From positions 93,352 to 157,351 of the forward strand of contig NZ_JASBQE010000021.1 in the NCBI RefSeq assembly GCF_029960785.1: a stretch of DNA of 64,000 bases, given 5' to 3'. The translations under genes were made by a program, and so were the position numbers. Shown here piece after piece: positions 1 to 8,651 of the stretch (position 1 is its first letter; every line of letters starts with the position of its first letter). The notes below the pieces were generated by a model. That model searched no databases, was not told where the DNA came from, and saw only the letters and a program-made list of their open reading frames with translations. Source of the DNA: Polyangium sp. 15x6. GTDB taxonomy: Bacteria > Myxococcota_A > Polyangia > Polyangiales > Polyangiaceae.

Positions 1-361
1 CGTGCAGCTCTTCCGCGCGCTCGGGCGGAAGACGAAGCGCGATGACGACATCGACAACGGACTTGCCCTTCTCGAACATCTCGAACGCGGCGCCCGCAAG
101 CTGACCGTTCGACATGCGCTTGACGAGCTCGGCATCTTTCATGCGCGCGACGTCCTCGGCGCGGATGACGACAAGCGGTTGTTTGCCCCCGCCGGGGCGG
201 CCTTTGAAGCCGCGAGCCTGCGAGACCGGCACAGGCGTGACGAGGCCCCTCCGTTCGAGCGTGAGCCACGCCGTGAGGCCGATGCCGAGCGCCTTCGCCG
301 CTTGCGAACGGGTGAACCAACGTTTGACGTTCAGAGCCCCTAACTCGTTGATATTGCGCAC
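1..361 (-). CDS. Helix-turn-helix DNA-binding protein, MerR-like (partial)
   Basis: About 120 residues are visible from a GTG at 361; the 3' end lies outside the window. The N-terminal third reads as a MerR/excisionase-type winged helix (WFTRSQAAKALGIGLTAW, residues about 13-30). It is followed by a basic linker (GFKGRPGGGKQ) and a second helical region rich in charged residues (LRLPPERAEEL at the visible end). A sequence-specific DNA-binding regulator is inferred. It is transcribed divergently from the virion-like operon starting at 460, so the 98-bp gap probably holds both promoters. No clear Shine-Dalgarno precedes the GTG. The opposite-strand frame here is a compositional shadow. Confidence 0.7.
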   Translation of the reverse strand, partial: MRNINELGALNVKRWFTRSQAAKALGIGLTAWLTLERRGLVTPVPVSQARGFKGRPGGGKQPLVVIRAEDVARMKDAELVKRMSNGQLAGAAFEMFEKGKSVVDVVIALRLPPERAEELH

Positions 362-459
362 GGTTGAAAGGGTACCAGAGCGATTCGTTTGGAGCCGAGC
401 GAATGAATCACGGTCGGTGGGGTCTCGACGCCGCCCGGCCAGCCCGTACCGTTACACCC
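362..459. promoter_or_regulatory. Divergent promoter region of the mobile-element block
   Basis: This is the only non-coding gap between the minus-strand HTH gene and the long plus-strand operon, so it should carry promoters in both directions. No sigma-70-like boxes could be assigned with confidence. An alternative upstream ATG at 403 for the plus-strand gene would reduce the gap. Confidence 0.4.
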
Positions 460-1032
460 ATGGCAGCGCAGATCGACAAGGGACGAATGGAGAGGTTCTA
501 TGAATCGGTGAAGGCGAAGACCAAGGACCAGGTCAACCGGCTCAAGAACCGAATTGCCGCTGCCGATGCGACGAGCAAGCAGGTTGGCCTGGAGGTGCTT
601 GCGGCCCTGGAAATCGCTGGCGTCGCCTACACGTTCGGCTTCATCAGGGGCTATTACGGCGAGAAAAAGCTCCTCAAGGTGCCCGTCGAGCTCTGGGCCA
701 CCGTCGCTTTTCACGGGGTCGGGCTCTACCTCGACTTCAAGGCTTCGCCGACGAAGGAAGGAGATTTCGACCGCATCCTCGCGAGGCAGCTCCACAACCT
801 CGGCAACGGCGCCGCGGCGGCCTACGCCCACACGCTCGGCGCGTCGATGGGTGCAGAGATGCGGCAGGAGAAGTCCCAGTCCCAGTCCCAACAGCTCGTG
901 TCGCAACCCGTCGCGGCCGGGATGCTGCCGAGCGTCGGCGGTCCTGCCCTGCCCGCGGGCAGGGCGCATGAGCCGTACATCAACGAACCCGTTACCCAAG
1001 CCGAACTGATGGGCATGGCGGGCCAGGTCTGA
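460..1032 (+). CDS. Unknown protein, first gene of virion-like operon
   Basis: 190 residues from the ATG at 460 (MAAQIDKGRM). An in-frame ATG at 403 would add 19 residues of unlikely composition. The N-terminus is a basic amphipathic helix (RMERFYESVKAKTKDQVNRL). The middle has two short hydrophobic stretches (VLAALEIAGVAYTFGFIRGYY and LWATVAFHGVGLYL) that could touch or cross a membrane. The C-terminus is Gln/Ser- and Pro-rich. It lies 43 bp upstream of the candidate capsid gene. I do not recognise the family. A small membrane-associated virion protein is a guess from context only. Confidence 0.65.
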   Translation: MAAQIDKGRMERFYESVKAKTKDQVNRLKNRIAAADATSKQVGLEVLAALEIAGVAYTFGFIRGYYGEKKLLKVPVELWATVAFHGVGLYLDFKASPTKEGDFDRILARQLHNLGNGAAAAYAHTLGASMGAEMRQEKSQSQSQQLVSQPVAAGMLPSVGGPALPAGRAHEPYINEPVTQAELMGMAGQV

Positions 1033-1075
1033 ACCCCCGGCGCGCGGGTCTGCGCGTTTCTACAGGAGAACGTCG

Positions 1076-1909
1076 ATGTTTTACCCGGATGAGAACTACC
1101 CTTACGTTTCGGCGGGCGGTGACATCGTGATGGGCGGCGACCCGTTCCTCGATCAGGTGCTCCAGCCTGTGAGCACGGCGGGTCCGGAGATTTTCGTCGG
1201 TGCGCCCGTCGTCGACCCCGACATTGCCGCGCTGACAAACCTCGTTCAAACGTCCGGCTGGGGCAACGTGGCCGTCGGCGGCCCGGACATCCTCGTCGGA
1301 GCTCCGTACGGAGCTCCGTATTTCGACGAATCCGTCATCTTCACGGGCGCGCCCGTGCCCCGGCAGCTGCGCTTTCCCATGCGCGCGAACCCGCAGCAGC
1401 AGCTCGCGGCGCAGCAGGCACAGCAGCAGCAGCTCGCGGCGCAGCAGGCGCAAACCCGCGCGCTGCAGCAGCAGAACGCCGCGTTGAAGGCCCAGCTAGC
1501 GCGCGCGCAGCAGGCGCCCGCGACGCGCCCCGTTGGCACGCCTGCGAGGGTCGAGGAGGTCGGGCGCGAGAAGTACCGCAAAATCCCGCTGCCGATCAGC
1601 TCGAACGGCGACGTTCTCGCCAACCAAACGATGCTCGTCACCGCACGGCCGCAGATGATGGCGAAGCCCTACCGACTCGTCATCGAAAACTCGCAGTGGT
1701 GGCGTATTCGCGACGTGAAGGTGGGGAACAAGAGCCAGTTCATCGCCGCTGGAACCCTCCCGGGCGTTCTGTTCTCGCCCGACGCGATGGACGTGACGCT
1801 CGTGGGCGACACCGCGCAGGTGTCGCAGGACATCATCATCGAAGTCGAGAACAAGACCGGCGCGGACCACAAGTTCGAAGGCGCCCTCATCTGCCACGTC
1901 GTCGACTGA
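1076..1909 (+). CDS. Candidate capsid protein with beta-rich C-terminal domain
   Basis: 277 residues behind a good ribosome site (aggaga). Residues 1-100 contain repeated Gly-Ala-Pro motifs (GAPYGAPY). Residues about 100-145 form a Gln/Ala-rich coiled coil (QQQLAAQQAQ twice). Residues about 160-277 are a compact beta-rich domain with WWRIRDVKVGNKSQF and a late VENKTG motif. This C-terminal pattern resembles sequences I associate with jelly-roll structural proteins of tailless phage-like elements. That is recollection, not a search result. The neighbours are a cysteine protease and a LysM protein. No signal peptide is seen. Confidence 0.55.
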   Translation: MFYPDENYPYVSAGGDIVMGGDPFLDQVLQPVSTAGPEIFVGAPVVDPDIAALTNLVQTSGWGNVAVGGPDILVGAPYGAPYFDESVIFTGAPVPRQLRFPMRANPQQQLAAQQAQQQQLAAQQAQTRALQQQNAALKAQLARAQQAPATRPVGTPARVEEVGREKYRKIPLPISSNGDVLANQTMLVTARPQMMAKPYRLVIENSQWWRIRDVKVGNKSQFIAAGTLPGVLFSPDAMDVTLVGDTAQVSQDIIIEVENKTGADHKFEGALICHVVD

Positions 1910-1945
1910 CCAGGGCTACCAGCGGGAGCACGAGAAAGGCGCGCC

Positions 1946-2431
1946 ATGAGTGGTTATCGTGTCACGTTCGAGTCGTCTCTGTTTTCGCCGCAAGGCGCGG
2001 ACAGGGAGGAGTCGCATGAGACCTTGCAGCTCTATCTGGACACGCTTGTCCGGGCAAACTGCATCATCATGGCGCGCCGGCAGCTCCCCTTGCTGTACGC
2101 GTCCGGCGCGCGCTACGAGGCGGAGCCGCGCGGCCAGGAAAACTGGCAGGACGCACTCCGCGTCCTCGCTCGGAAGCGCGCCGACTGCGAGGACCTCGCG
2201 AGCTACCGCGCGGCCGAGCTGCGGACGCGGTTCGGCGTGTCGCAGGCCCGGGCCATCTTCACGTTCTGGCAGAGCCCGCAGACGCTCGAACAGCGCTACC
2301 ACTGCCTCGTGCGCTACCCCATGCCCCCCACGGGGTCGCGTCCCTACGTTCACCCGTCGGCGCGTGTCGTCGACGGCAACCTGCTCGAGGAGGACCCCTC
2401 CAAGGTTCTCGGCATGCGAGGAGCTTTCTGA
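1946..2431 (+). CDS. Transglutaminase-like cysteine protease
   Basis: 161 residues. A transglutaminase/papain-like core is visible: Trp67, then Cys81 in RADCEDLASYRAAEL (the typical DCED nucleophile context), His119 in RYHCLVRYP, and a possible third residue at Asp143. Proteins of this type cut peptide bonds or form isopeptide bonds. Next to a candidate capsid gene, a role in virion maturation or cross-linking is inferred. Its stop (TGA, 2429-2431) shares one base with the ATG of the next gene, so translation is probably coupled. A host peptidoglycan peptidase role is the main alternative. Confidence 0.65.
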   Translation: MSGYRVTFESSLFSPQGADREESHETLQLYLDTLVRANCIIMARRQLPLLYASGARYEAEPRGQENWQDALRVLARKRADCEDLASYRAAELRTRFGVSQARAIFTFWQSPQTLEQRYHCLVRYPMPPTGSRPYVHPSARVVDGNLLEEDPSKVLGMRGAF

Positions 2432-3441
2432 TGCTCGCCGCCCTGATTCCGCTGCTCGCGCTCGTCGGCGTGGGCATTGCCGTCGCTTCGCGTGGTGCGG
2501 CAGAGCCTGCGAAACCGCCGCCCGCGCCGACGCCGACGGGCCCGGCGACGATTCCCGGGCAGCCCACCGCGGCAGAACTCACGTTCTTCGACATTCGCGC
2601 CGACGGCACGCGCGTGTGGAAGCCGCAGATGCGCGATGCGATTTTGCAGTACCTCGCGCAGTGGGGGTTCGTCCTCCTGCAGCCGAACGACCCGACGTAC
2701 ATTCAGCTCGTGCCGCGCAAGACGACGGCCGACGCGACGGCGAAGGACTGGGCCGAGCTCTACGCCGCGACGAAAGTCGTCCTGACCACGCGCTTTCTCA
2801 TGGGCGACCAGAGCGTTCCGAAGGTTCTCCGAGCGGTCGCGCCCGGCGAAGAGGCCTTATGGGCTGGCGCGAGCTCGCAGGCAACCTTCGCGGTGCTCCT
2901 GGAGCGGGGCGCCGTGCCTCAGCAGCCGAGCCCGCAGCTCCCGAACCTGCCGGCCCCGCCCCCAGCGCCCGCAACGCCCGATGCGTTCACGCCGCTCGGC
3001 CCCGAGCTCGCCGACCAGGTGCGCGCCCTCATGCGGGACGCGACCGACCCAACGAAGCTCGTGCTCATGGCCGACAGCCTGGAGGGCAAAGAGCCGGTGA
3101 AGTACGGGCCCGCGGCCGAAGCGCTCCGGAAGCGCGCGAAGGAGCTCGAAACGCAGGCCGAGCTCGCGGCCATCAACTCGGGGCGCATTTACATCGTGCG
3201 GCCTGACGACCTGCAATCCGAGCTTGCGCAATGGTACACCGGTGACGCGAACCGGTGGCGCGAGCTCGGGAAGACGAACCCGAAGCTCCGCCTCATGCAG
3301 GGCGACGATGGGAACGGCCGCAAGTTCCAGTATTTCGCGCCGTGGGTTGCGGGCGACAAAATCGTCCTGCCCCCGGGCTGGGACGTGTCCAAAGGTTTGC
3401 CGCCGCGGCGCCCTCGGGGCGAACCGAAGGCGGCCGCGTGA
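2431..3441 (+). CDS. Membrane-anchored LysM-like protein
   Basis: 336 residues with an N-terminal membrane anchor (LAALIPLLALVGVGIAVA) and then a Pro-rich linker. A middle domain (about residues 48-150) is of unknown type. A second Pro-rich linker (PNLPAPPPAPATP) and a helical region follow. The C-terminus (about 250-325) matches the LysM pattern: YIVRPDDL, QWYTGDANRWRELGKTNPKL and GDKIVLPPGW. LysM binds peptidoglycan or chitin. A virion or envelope protein that contacts the cell wall is inferred. The start overlaps the previous stop as TGATG and is preceded by a GGAG ribosome site. Confidence 0.7.
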   Translation: MLAALIPLLALVGVGIAVASRGAAEPAKPPPAPTPTGPATIPGQPTAAELTFFDIRADGTRVWKPQMRDAILQYLAQWGFVLLQPNDPTYIQLVPRKTTADATAKDWAELYAATKVVLTTRFLMGDQSVPKVLRAVAPGEEALWAGASSQATFAVLLERGAVPQQPSPQLPNLPAPPPAPATPDAFTPLGPELADQVRALMRDATDPTKLVLMADSLEGKEPVKYGPAAEALRKRAKELETQAELAAINSGRIYIVRPDDLQSELAQWYTGDANRWRELGKTNPKLRLMQGDDGNGRKFQYFAPWVAGDKIVLPPGWDVSKGLPPRRPRGEPKAAA

Positions 3442-3458
3442 AGAAAGGGAGCCCGGTC

Positions 3459-4223
3459 GTGTACAAGTCAACCGTCACCCTCACGTTGGGCTCAGGGAGA
3501 ACGCTTCCCGTCGAGCTCATGACCGCTCGCCGAGACGGCGATTGGTTCGTCGGCGCCACGTTCACCATCAATGGGAGCCCTATCCGGCTCGCGGCGACGG
3601 CGAGCGAAGCGACGGTCCGCGCAGCGCTCGCAAAGCTCGGCCACATCGCCGAGCCGAGCACGGGCGGCTTTTTCGACACCATCGCGAATGCGATTTCGAA
3701 GTTCGCCCGCTCGAAGGCCGTCCAGTCGGTATTGCAAGGCGTGGCCACGGTCGCGAAAAACCCCATGGTGCGTGACCTCGCGAAGGCGTGGCCGGCCATG
3801 GGAACCGCGCTCGACTACATCGGCAAGGGCGCGGAGGCGGCCGCGAGCGCGCAAAGCCTCATCATGCGGTCGCAGAATGGCGACGCCAAGGCGAAGGCGG
3901 CCATCGCCAGCGTGTCGACCGCAGCGCGCCAGGGCAACCCGAACGCGCAGGTCATGCACCGTGTCCTTGGCTCGGTCTACGGGCGGCACAAGCAAGAGCA
4001 GGCCGCGCAAGCGCAAAGGCCGCCGCCGCCGCGGCCTGCTGCCCCGCCGCCAAGCGCGCCGCGGCTGCGGTTCCCCATGTACCCCCAGCCCGCGCCGCCG
4101 AACCCCTACGGCCCGCAGACGCAGCCGGTCTACCCCTACGGCCCGCCGGTGTCCGCCGGTGCGGCGCTGGACGCGGACCCGGACCTCATCGCCCTCGCAC
4201 GTACCGTGCGTGCGACGGGCTAA
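3459..4223 (+). CDS. Unknown helical protein with Pro/Tyr-rich tail
   Basis: 254 residues from the GTG at 3459, chosen because an AAAGGGA ribosome site precedes it; a GTG at 3438 overlapping the previous stop is the alternative. Residues 1-60 look beta-rich, 60-170 helical with low hydrophobicity, and about 190-240 Pro/Tyr-rich (RPPPPRPAAPPPSAP, PNPYGPQ). It is flanked by candidate virion genes. No family is recognised. Confidence 0.6.
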   Translation: MYKSTVTLTLGSGRTLPVELMTARRDGDWFVGATFTINGSPIRLAATASEATVRAALAKLGHIAEPSTGGFFDTIANAISKFARSKAVQSVLQGVATVAKNPMVRDLAKAWPAMGTALDYIGKGAEAAASAQSLIMRSQNGDAKAKAAIASVSTAARQGNPNAQVMHRVLGSVYGRHKQEQAAQAQRPPPPRPAAPPPSAPRLRFPMYPQPAPPNPYGPQTQPVYPYGPPVSAGAALDADPDLIALARTVRATG

Positions 4224-4250
4224 CGCAGGCTCACGACGAGAGAAACGAAC

Positions 4251-4562
4251 ATGTACCAAGCTGCAGCAGCAACGGTTCTGGGGTCGACCACCCCCACCTT
4301 CCGACGGAACCAGGGGTTCGCAGCCGCCATCGTGCGCAACGGCGCGGGCGACTACACGCTTACCCTCGACGAGGCGTTCGCGGCCGACGAACTCAATATC
4401 CAGTGCACTGGCGCGGAGGTGGGCGCCAGCGCCGTGTGTAGCGGCACGGCCCACGGCGGGACGGCGACACTGACGACGATTCGGGTGAACACCATTGGCG
4501 ACGGTGGCACGCCCGCGGACGTCGACTTCTTCATCTCCGTATCCGCCTACGACCCGGATTGA
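4251..4562 (+). CDS. Small beta-rich protein, possibly structural
   Basis: 103 residues with alternating hydrophobic and Gly/Thr/Asp residues, almost no predicted helix and two cysteines (NIQCTG and AVCSG). It has no signal peptide or membrane segment. The pattern (GAGDYTLTLDEAF, DVDFFISVSAYD) is like a small beta-sandwich. Its place between candidate virion genes suggests a capsid, spike or cementing role. This is inference; I do not recognise the family. Confidence 0.6.
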   Translation: MYQAAAATVLGSTTPTFRRNQGFAAAIVRNGAGDYTLTLDEAFAADELNIQCTGAEVGASAVCSGTAHGGTATLTTIRVNTIGDGGTPADVDFFISVSAYDPD

Positions 4563-4573
4563 TGAGGTAGCGC

Positions 4574-5263
4574 GTGGAAGGCCGTCAAGACGTTCTCTCC
4601 GTTGCAGACGGCCGCCATAGCGGCGGATGGGCCGAGCTGAAGCCCGGCGGCGCTGACGTCAGCGTCATGAAGGCGGACGGCAAAGACCAGAGCCCGCAGG
4701 TGCTCACGATTGCGTGGAGCACGCAGATTTTTGCCGGCCGCCCCGAGCCGCTCGCAAGCCCCAAGCCATTCAAGGTGTTCGGCGTTCTCGACTGGGGGCA
4801 GGTCGGCGTCCAGCACCGAGCGACCTTCGATTGGGGGCGAGGCGGCGCCCTCACCATCACGGCCACGGCGTTCCACCTCCAGGCCCGAAACCTCGCGGCC
4901 GACGGGCCCACCATCACGGTGCGCGCCACGGCGAGCTACGCGCCTCGGCCTGGTCACGAGGCAAACCGCGTGACCCTGACCGACCGGTTCGAGGCGCTCG
5001 CTCCAGGCGCGCCGTTCGTCACGCCCGTGCCCCCGTTCGCACGCATGGCGACGGCGCTTCTCGAAGATTGGAGCGTGCTCGACCGCGGGGAGGTGACCGT
5101 GCAGTTCCTCGGGCTCGACAACGTGACGCTGTACGAATACACGCCGAAAAACTGCCGCATCGCCGACTCGGTCGAGATCCCGAACGACGTCGTCTTTGTC
5201 CAGGTTACGAAAACCGCGCCGGGTCCCGTCAATGGCGCGCTCTGCTTTCACCTGTCGCTATGA
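4574..5263 (+). CDS. Beta-rich protein, possible minor capsid or spike subunit
   Basis: 229 residues from a GTG with a GAGG ribosome site. It is soluble and beta-rich throughout, with Trp-containing motifs (VFGVLDWGQVGVQHRATFDW) that could be two related strands. The C-terminus PGPVNGALCFHLSL resembles the end of the candidate capsid protein at 1076-1909 (KFEGALICHVVD), so the two could share a fold. Its TGA overlaps the ATG of the lytic enzyme gene (ATGA). Confidence 0.55.
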   Translation: MEGRQDVLSVADGRHSGGWAELKPGGADVSVMKADGKDQSPQVLTIAWSTQIFAGRPEPLASPKPFKVFGVLDWGQVGVQHRATFDWGRGGALTITATAFHLQARNLAADGPTITVRATASYAPRPGHEANRVTLTDRFEALAPGAPFVTPVPPFARMATALLEDWSVLDRGEVTVQFLGLDNVTLYEYTPKNCRIADSVEIPNDVVFVQVTKTAPGPVNGALCFHLSL

Positions 5264-7803
5264 AGGCCAGCGAGTTCCTTGCTACAATTCGAGGGCAATC
5301 AGCGAGCGCCGCGCGGGACGCGAAGGTCGTGGAGGCGGCGCGTGCTGGCGGCCTCGTCGAGTGGCCCTGGGTCGAGGTGCCGCTCAAGAACGGTCGCGGC
5401 GCGTTTCGTGTGGCGAGCGACTACGTCAGCATCGGTGAGCACTACCCGACCCGAAAGTCGAACCGGGGCGATGATTGGGTCCGCGTCCCGATGGGAGGAG
5501 CCGCGGCGCAGTCCATCGCCGACTTGGTAGGCGCGGTTTTGCCGTCGGGCTACATGGTGGACCTGATTTGGGATGCTGCAGAGCTGAAACTGCGCCCCAT
5601 CACGTTTCCCACCGCTGGGATGATGACGACGGAGAAGTTTGTCGAGCATCACCGCCGCATCGAAGAGCAGCGCGGCGGACGCGATGGGCTCGTCGCGGGC
5701 ATCAAAAAAGACACCGTCGTCACGAACAAGCTCCTGAAGAAGCCCCAGGCCACGGCCATTTACGGCTGGCATCACCCGGACGGCAAACCCATTCAGCCGG
5801 TTTCGACGGCGCACGGCGAGCCGTGGTATTCCGACTACAGCCACGGCGTGCGGCTCGTCGCGCCGGAGATGGTGCTCGACGGCCGCACGGTGCTCGTGCA
5901 GGACGTGCTCCGGGACCCGAGCCTCGCCGCAGTGCTCACCGGTGGCGCCGCCTGGGGCGCGCGCCACGACGCGCCGAACGACGGCGTGCTCCAGGTCGTG
6001 CGCTACGGCAGCCAGCCGCGTGCGCCCGAGGTCGCACAGGTGATGCCCGTGGCGAGCTCGACCCCGAGCTCGGGGCGAGACCTCGGGGTCGCGGCGGTCG
6101 AGTGGTGTCTCGCAGAACTCGCGGCCGGCGTGCGAGAAGAGCCGCCGGGCTCGAACACAAGCCCACGCATTCGAGAGTACCTCGCGCCTGCCCGCCGTCG
6201 AGAGACCGGCAAGCTCGTCGGCCTCACCGCGGGCGAGTGGTGTGCCGCTGGGCAGTCGGCCGCGCTCGCGGCCGTTGCCCGTCCTGGCGAGTACGTGCCC
6301 CACGGCTACCGCATCGCGGTGTGGGAGCTGCGGGAGGATGCGAAGGCGACGGGCGCGTGGGTGCCCATCGCGGATGTCCGGGCGGGCCGGTACCGCATCC
6401 AGCGCGGCGACCTCCTCGTCTCGACGCGCGGCGCGCCCGGCCTCGGTCACGTCGCACGCGTCGACGTTCCCCCGAACGACCACGGCGAGGTCGTCACCAT
6501 CGGCGCGAACGAAAACAACGCGTGGACGCGCCGCACGCGGAACCTAAGCGAGCCCGAGCTCGAGGGCGTCATCAAGTATCGCGACTATCGGCCCGTGATG
6601 ACGCTCGATGCTCCTGCGCCCGCGAATGTCGCCGCTCGCCCCGCGCCCGCGCCTTCGACGCCCTCCCCCGCACCGGGGCAGTCGATTGACGCGTGGGCGC
6701 GGGGCGTCTTTCTCCAGGCCTGGGAGAAGGAGTTTCCCGGGACGCAGCCGACGGCGCAGGAGTTCCAGGGCATCATGGCCATCGCGCGTTACGAGCGCAT
6801 GTACGGCCACGCTGCGAAGCCCGAGGCCGGGCGCGGGGCGAACAACTGGGGCGGCGTCCAATGCCCGAGCCGCGCTCCATGCAAAGAGGGATGCTACCCC
6901 GGCGGCGACAAGGACAAGGCCGGACAGGGGTATGCCGCGTGCTTCAAGAAGTACGACACGCCGCTCGACGGCGCGCGCCACCTCATCCAGCTCGTGACGC
7001 GACGCCGGCCACACGTACACGCAGCGCTTCGGTCTGGCGACCTTCTACGCGTCGGGACGGAGATGGGAACGAAGCGGACCATCGACGGGAAGGATTACCT
7101 CGCCTACCACGAGACCGACCCGCCGGTGTACGGCCGCAACATCTTCCACCATGCAAAGGAGCTCGCGAAAGCTCTTGGACAGCCGCTTGCCGTTCGCCTC
7201 GGCGAAACCACGGCAAGTTCAAGCGCTTCCGTGACGGACCCGCCGGCGGCGGTGCGCCCCGTCGCGCCCACGACGACACCCGCGAGCTCGAGCTCGTCGA
7301 ACGCGTCCAGCATGCAGGCGGGCATTCGCGCCATTGTGGCGTCGCGTGCGCCGACCCTCGCGCGGGTCGTCGTGGGCGCGCCCATTGCGCCGTGCGAACT
7401 CGCTCCGGCGGTCACGACGGGCGTCGCGTCGTCGCTTTCGGTTCGTGACTACGCCGAGCGCGTCAATGACTACATTCGCGCTCTCCACGCCATCATCGAA
7501 GAGGAGCGGAAGATTCGTCAGCAGCCCGACGGGTTTCCGTGGAATGAGTGGGCGGCTTTTCGAGTCTCGTGGTCCGAGGCCTATTTTCAGGTGTCCCACG
7601 CCCTCATTCCGTGGTTTGATGACAGCGTGGTGAAGACCTACGACGGGCTCAGCCGGAAGTGGGCTGACGTCGTGCAAAAGCACTACGGCCGCCGCCCGGC
7701 AACCCCACTCCTGGACCCGCCGTCGCCGATTCCCAAGGCGGTCTGGTATGCGCTTGGCGGGTCGCTCGCCGTCGGTCTGCTCACCCGTTTCGTCATGAGG
7801 TGA
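5260..7803 (+). CDS. Multidomain lytic enzyme: CHAP plus lysozyme-like domains, tail-anchored
   Basis: 847 residues. The in-frame ORF extends much further upstream, but the ATG at 5260 overlaps the previous stop and begins the conserved-looking part. Residues 1-250 form a domain with clustered His/Asp (GWHHPDGK, YSDYSHGVRLV) that I cannot name. Residues about 280-430 look like a CHAP or NlpC-type amidase/endopeptidase: Cys in GEWCAAGQSAAL (about 327), His in GLGHVARVD (about 395) and Asn in TIGANENN. Residues about 475-645 resemble a lysozyme or transglycosylase (YERMYGH, GANNWGGVQC, YLAYHETDPPVYGRN). A Ser/Thr-rich linker and a helical domain follow. The last 25 residues are a membrane anchor (WYALGGSLAVGLLTRFV). 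A wall-digesting enzyme held in a membrane is inferred. Confidence 0.7.
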   Translation: MKASEFLATIRGQSASAARDAKVVEAARAGGLVEWPWVEVPLKNGRGAFRVASDYVSIGEHYPTRKSNRGDDWVRVPMGGAAAQSIADLVGAVLPSGYMVDLIWDAAELKLRPITFPTAGMMTTEKFVEHHRRIEEQRGGRDGLVAGIKKDTVVTNKLLKKPQATAIYGWHHPDGKPIQPVSTAHGEPWYSDYSHGVRLVAPEMVLDGRTVLVQDVLRDPSLAAVLTGGAAWGARHDAPNDGVLQVVRYGSQPRAPEVAQVMPVASSTPSSGRDLGVAAVEWCLAELAAGVREEPPGSNTSPRIREYLAPARRRETGKLVGLTAGEWCAAGQSAALAAVARPGEYVPHGYRIAVWELREDAKATGAWVPIADVRAGRYRIQRGDLLVSTRGAPGLGHVARVDVPPNDHGEVVTIGANENNAWTRRTRNLSEPELEGVIKYRDYRPVMTLDAPAPANVAARPAPAPSTPSPAPGQSIDAWARGVFLQAWEKEFPGTQPTAQEFQGIMAIARYERMYGHAAKPEAGRGANNWGGVQCPSRAPCKEGCYPGGDKDKAGQGYAACFKKYDTPLDGARHLIQLVTRRRPHVHAALRSGDLLRVGTEMGTKRTIDGKDYLAYHETDPPVYGRNIFHHAKELAKALGQPLAVRLGETTASSSASVTDPPAAVRPVAPTTTPASSSSSNASSMQAGIRAIVASRAPTLARVVVGAPIAPCELAPAVTTGVASSLSVRDYAERVNDYIRALHAIIEEERKIRQQPDGFPWNEWAAFRVSWSEAYFQVSHALIPWFDDSVVKTYDGLSRKWADVVQKHYGRRPATPLLDPPSPIPKAVWYALGGSLAVGLLTRFVMR

Positions 7804-7807
7804 AACC

Positions 7808-8647
7808 GTGGACGCTGCAACGGTTGCGCAATGGCTCGACGAGGTGCGGGGCAGACACAAGGCGTCGGGGACGCTCACTCTCACCCTCAACAACTATCGC
7901 GACGACGGGCGCGGGGTGCAGCTCGACGCATGGGACCTTCCCCAGGACCTCGACGTCGCCGAGCTCTGGCGAAGCATGTCGGAGCTCGCGCGCCTCGAGG
8001 CCGATTGCCTGAAGGGCGTGCAGACCTACGCCATCTGCGTCCACGCAGGCGGCGCGCTCGTCGCGCGCAGGCTGTTCCAGCTTGAGGGCGGTAGGGCAGA
8101 CGTGCCCCTGCGACGCGAGGGAGACGGCGCGCACGAGGCCTTGCAGCTCCTCCTCAAGCATATTGAGGGGAAGGAAGCGGCCATCGCCCGAAAAGATGAT
8201 CTCATCATGAAAATGGCGACCGGCTACGTTGGTGGCTTCGCGAAGGAGCTCGAACGCCTGCAGACCCGGAACGAGGCGCTCGAGCTCCGCGACATGACCC
8301 GTGCCGAGGGGTACGAAAAGCTGCTCTCAAAGCAGCACGAGCGCGAGCTCGCGGCGAAGAAGACCGAGCACGGCATGCAAATGACGCAGGAGCTCGTGCA
8401 CGGCGTGCGCATGCTCGCGCCGTTCATCGGGAACAAAATCATTGGCGAGAAGGCCCTGCCGACGGGCACGCTCTCGCCCAAAGAGCAGGCATTGCAGGCG
8501 TTACTGGAGTCAGTCACGCCCCAGCAAATGCAGCAACTTCAAACCGTCCTGAACCCCTACCAGGCCATCGCCATCATGGAGTTCTGGCAGGACTACGTCG
8601 GCAAAAAGGACGAAACGCCTGCGGACAAGGCGCAGGAGAAGCGGTGA
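7808..8647 (+). CDS. Unknown coiled-coil protein
   Basis: 279 residues from a GTG with a GAGGTGA ribosome site. The N-terminal 110 residues are mixed alpha/beta (LTLTLNNYRDDGRGVQL). Residues about 120-200 are a charged coiled coil (KELERLQTRNEALELRDM, EKLLSKQHERELAAKK). A short helical region with LAPFIGNKIIG follows, and the C-terminus is Gln-rich (TPQQMQQLQ). No family is recognised. Position suggests a virion or assembly protein. Confidence 0.65.
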   Translation: MDAATVAQWLDEVRGRHKASGTLTLTLNNYRDDGRGVQLDAWDLPQDLDVAELWRSMSELARLEADCLKGVQTYAICVHAGGALVARRLFQLEGGRADVPLRREGDGAHEALQLLLKHIEGKEAAIARKDDLIMKMATGYVGGFAKELERLQTRNEALELRDMTRAEGYEKLLSKQHERELAAKKTEHGMQMTQELVHGVRMLAPFIGNKIIGEKALPTGTLSPKEQALQALLESVTPQQMQQLQTVLNPYQAIAIMEFWQDYVGKKDETPADKAQEKR

Positions 8648-8651
8648 CGCA

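Noticed and set aside
2..343. Plus-strand ORF at the left edge
   Set aside because: The minus strand encodes a helix-turn-helix protein there; the plus frame is its shadow.
1295..1325. Palindromic GGAGCTCCGTAC repeats as an operator
   Set aside because: They lie inside the candidate capsid gene and encode GAPYGAPY, so coding repetition explains them.
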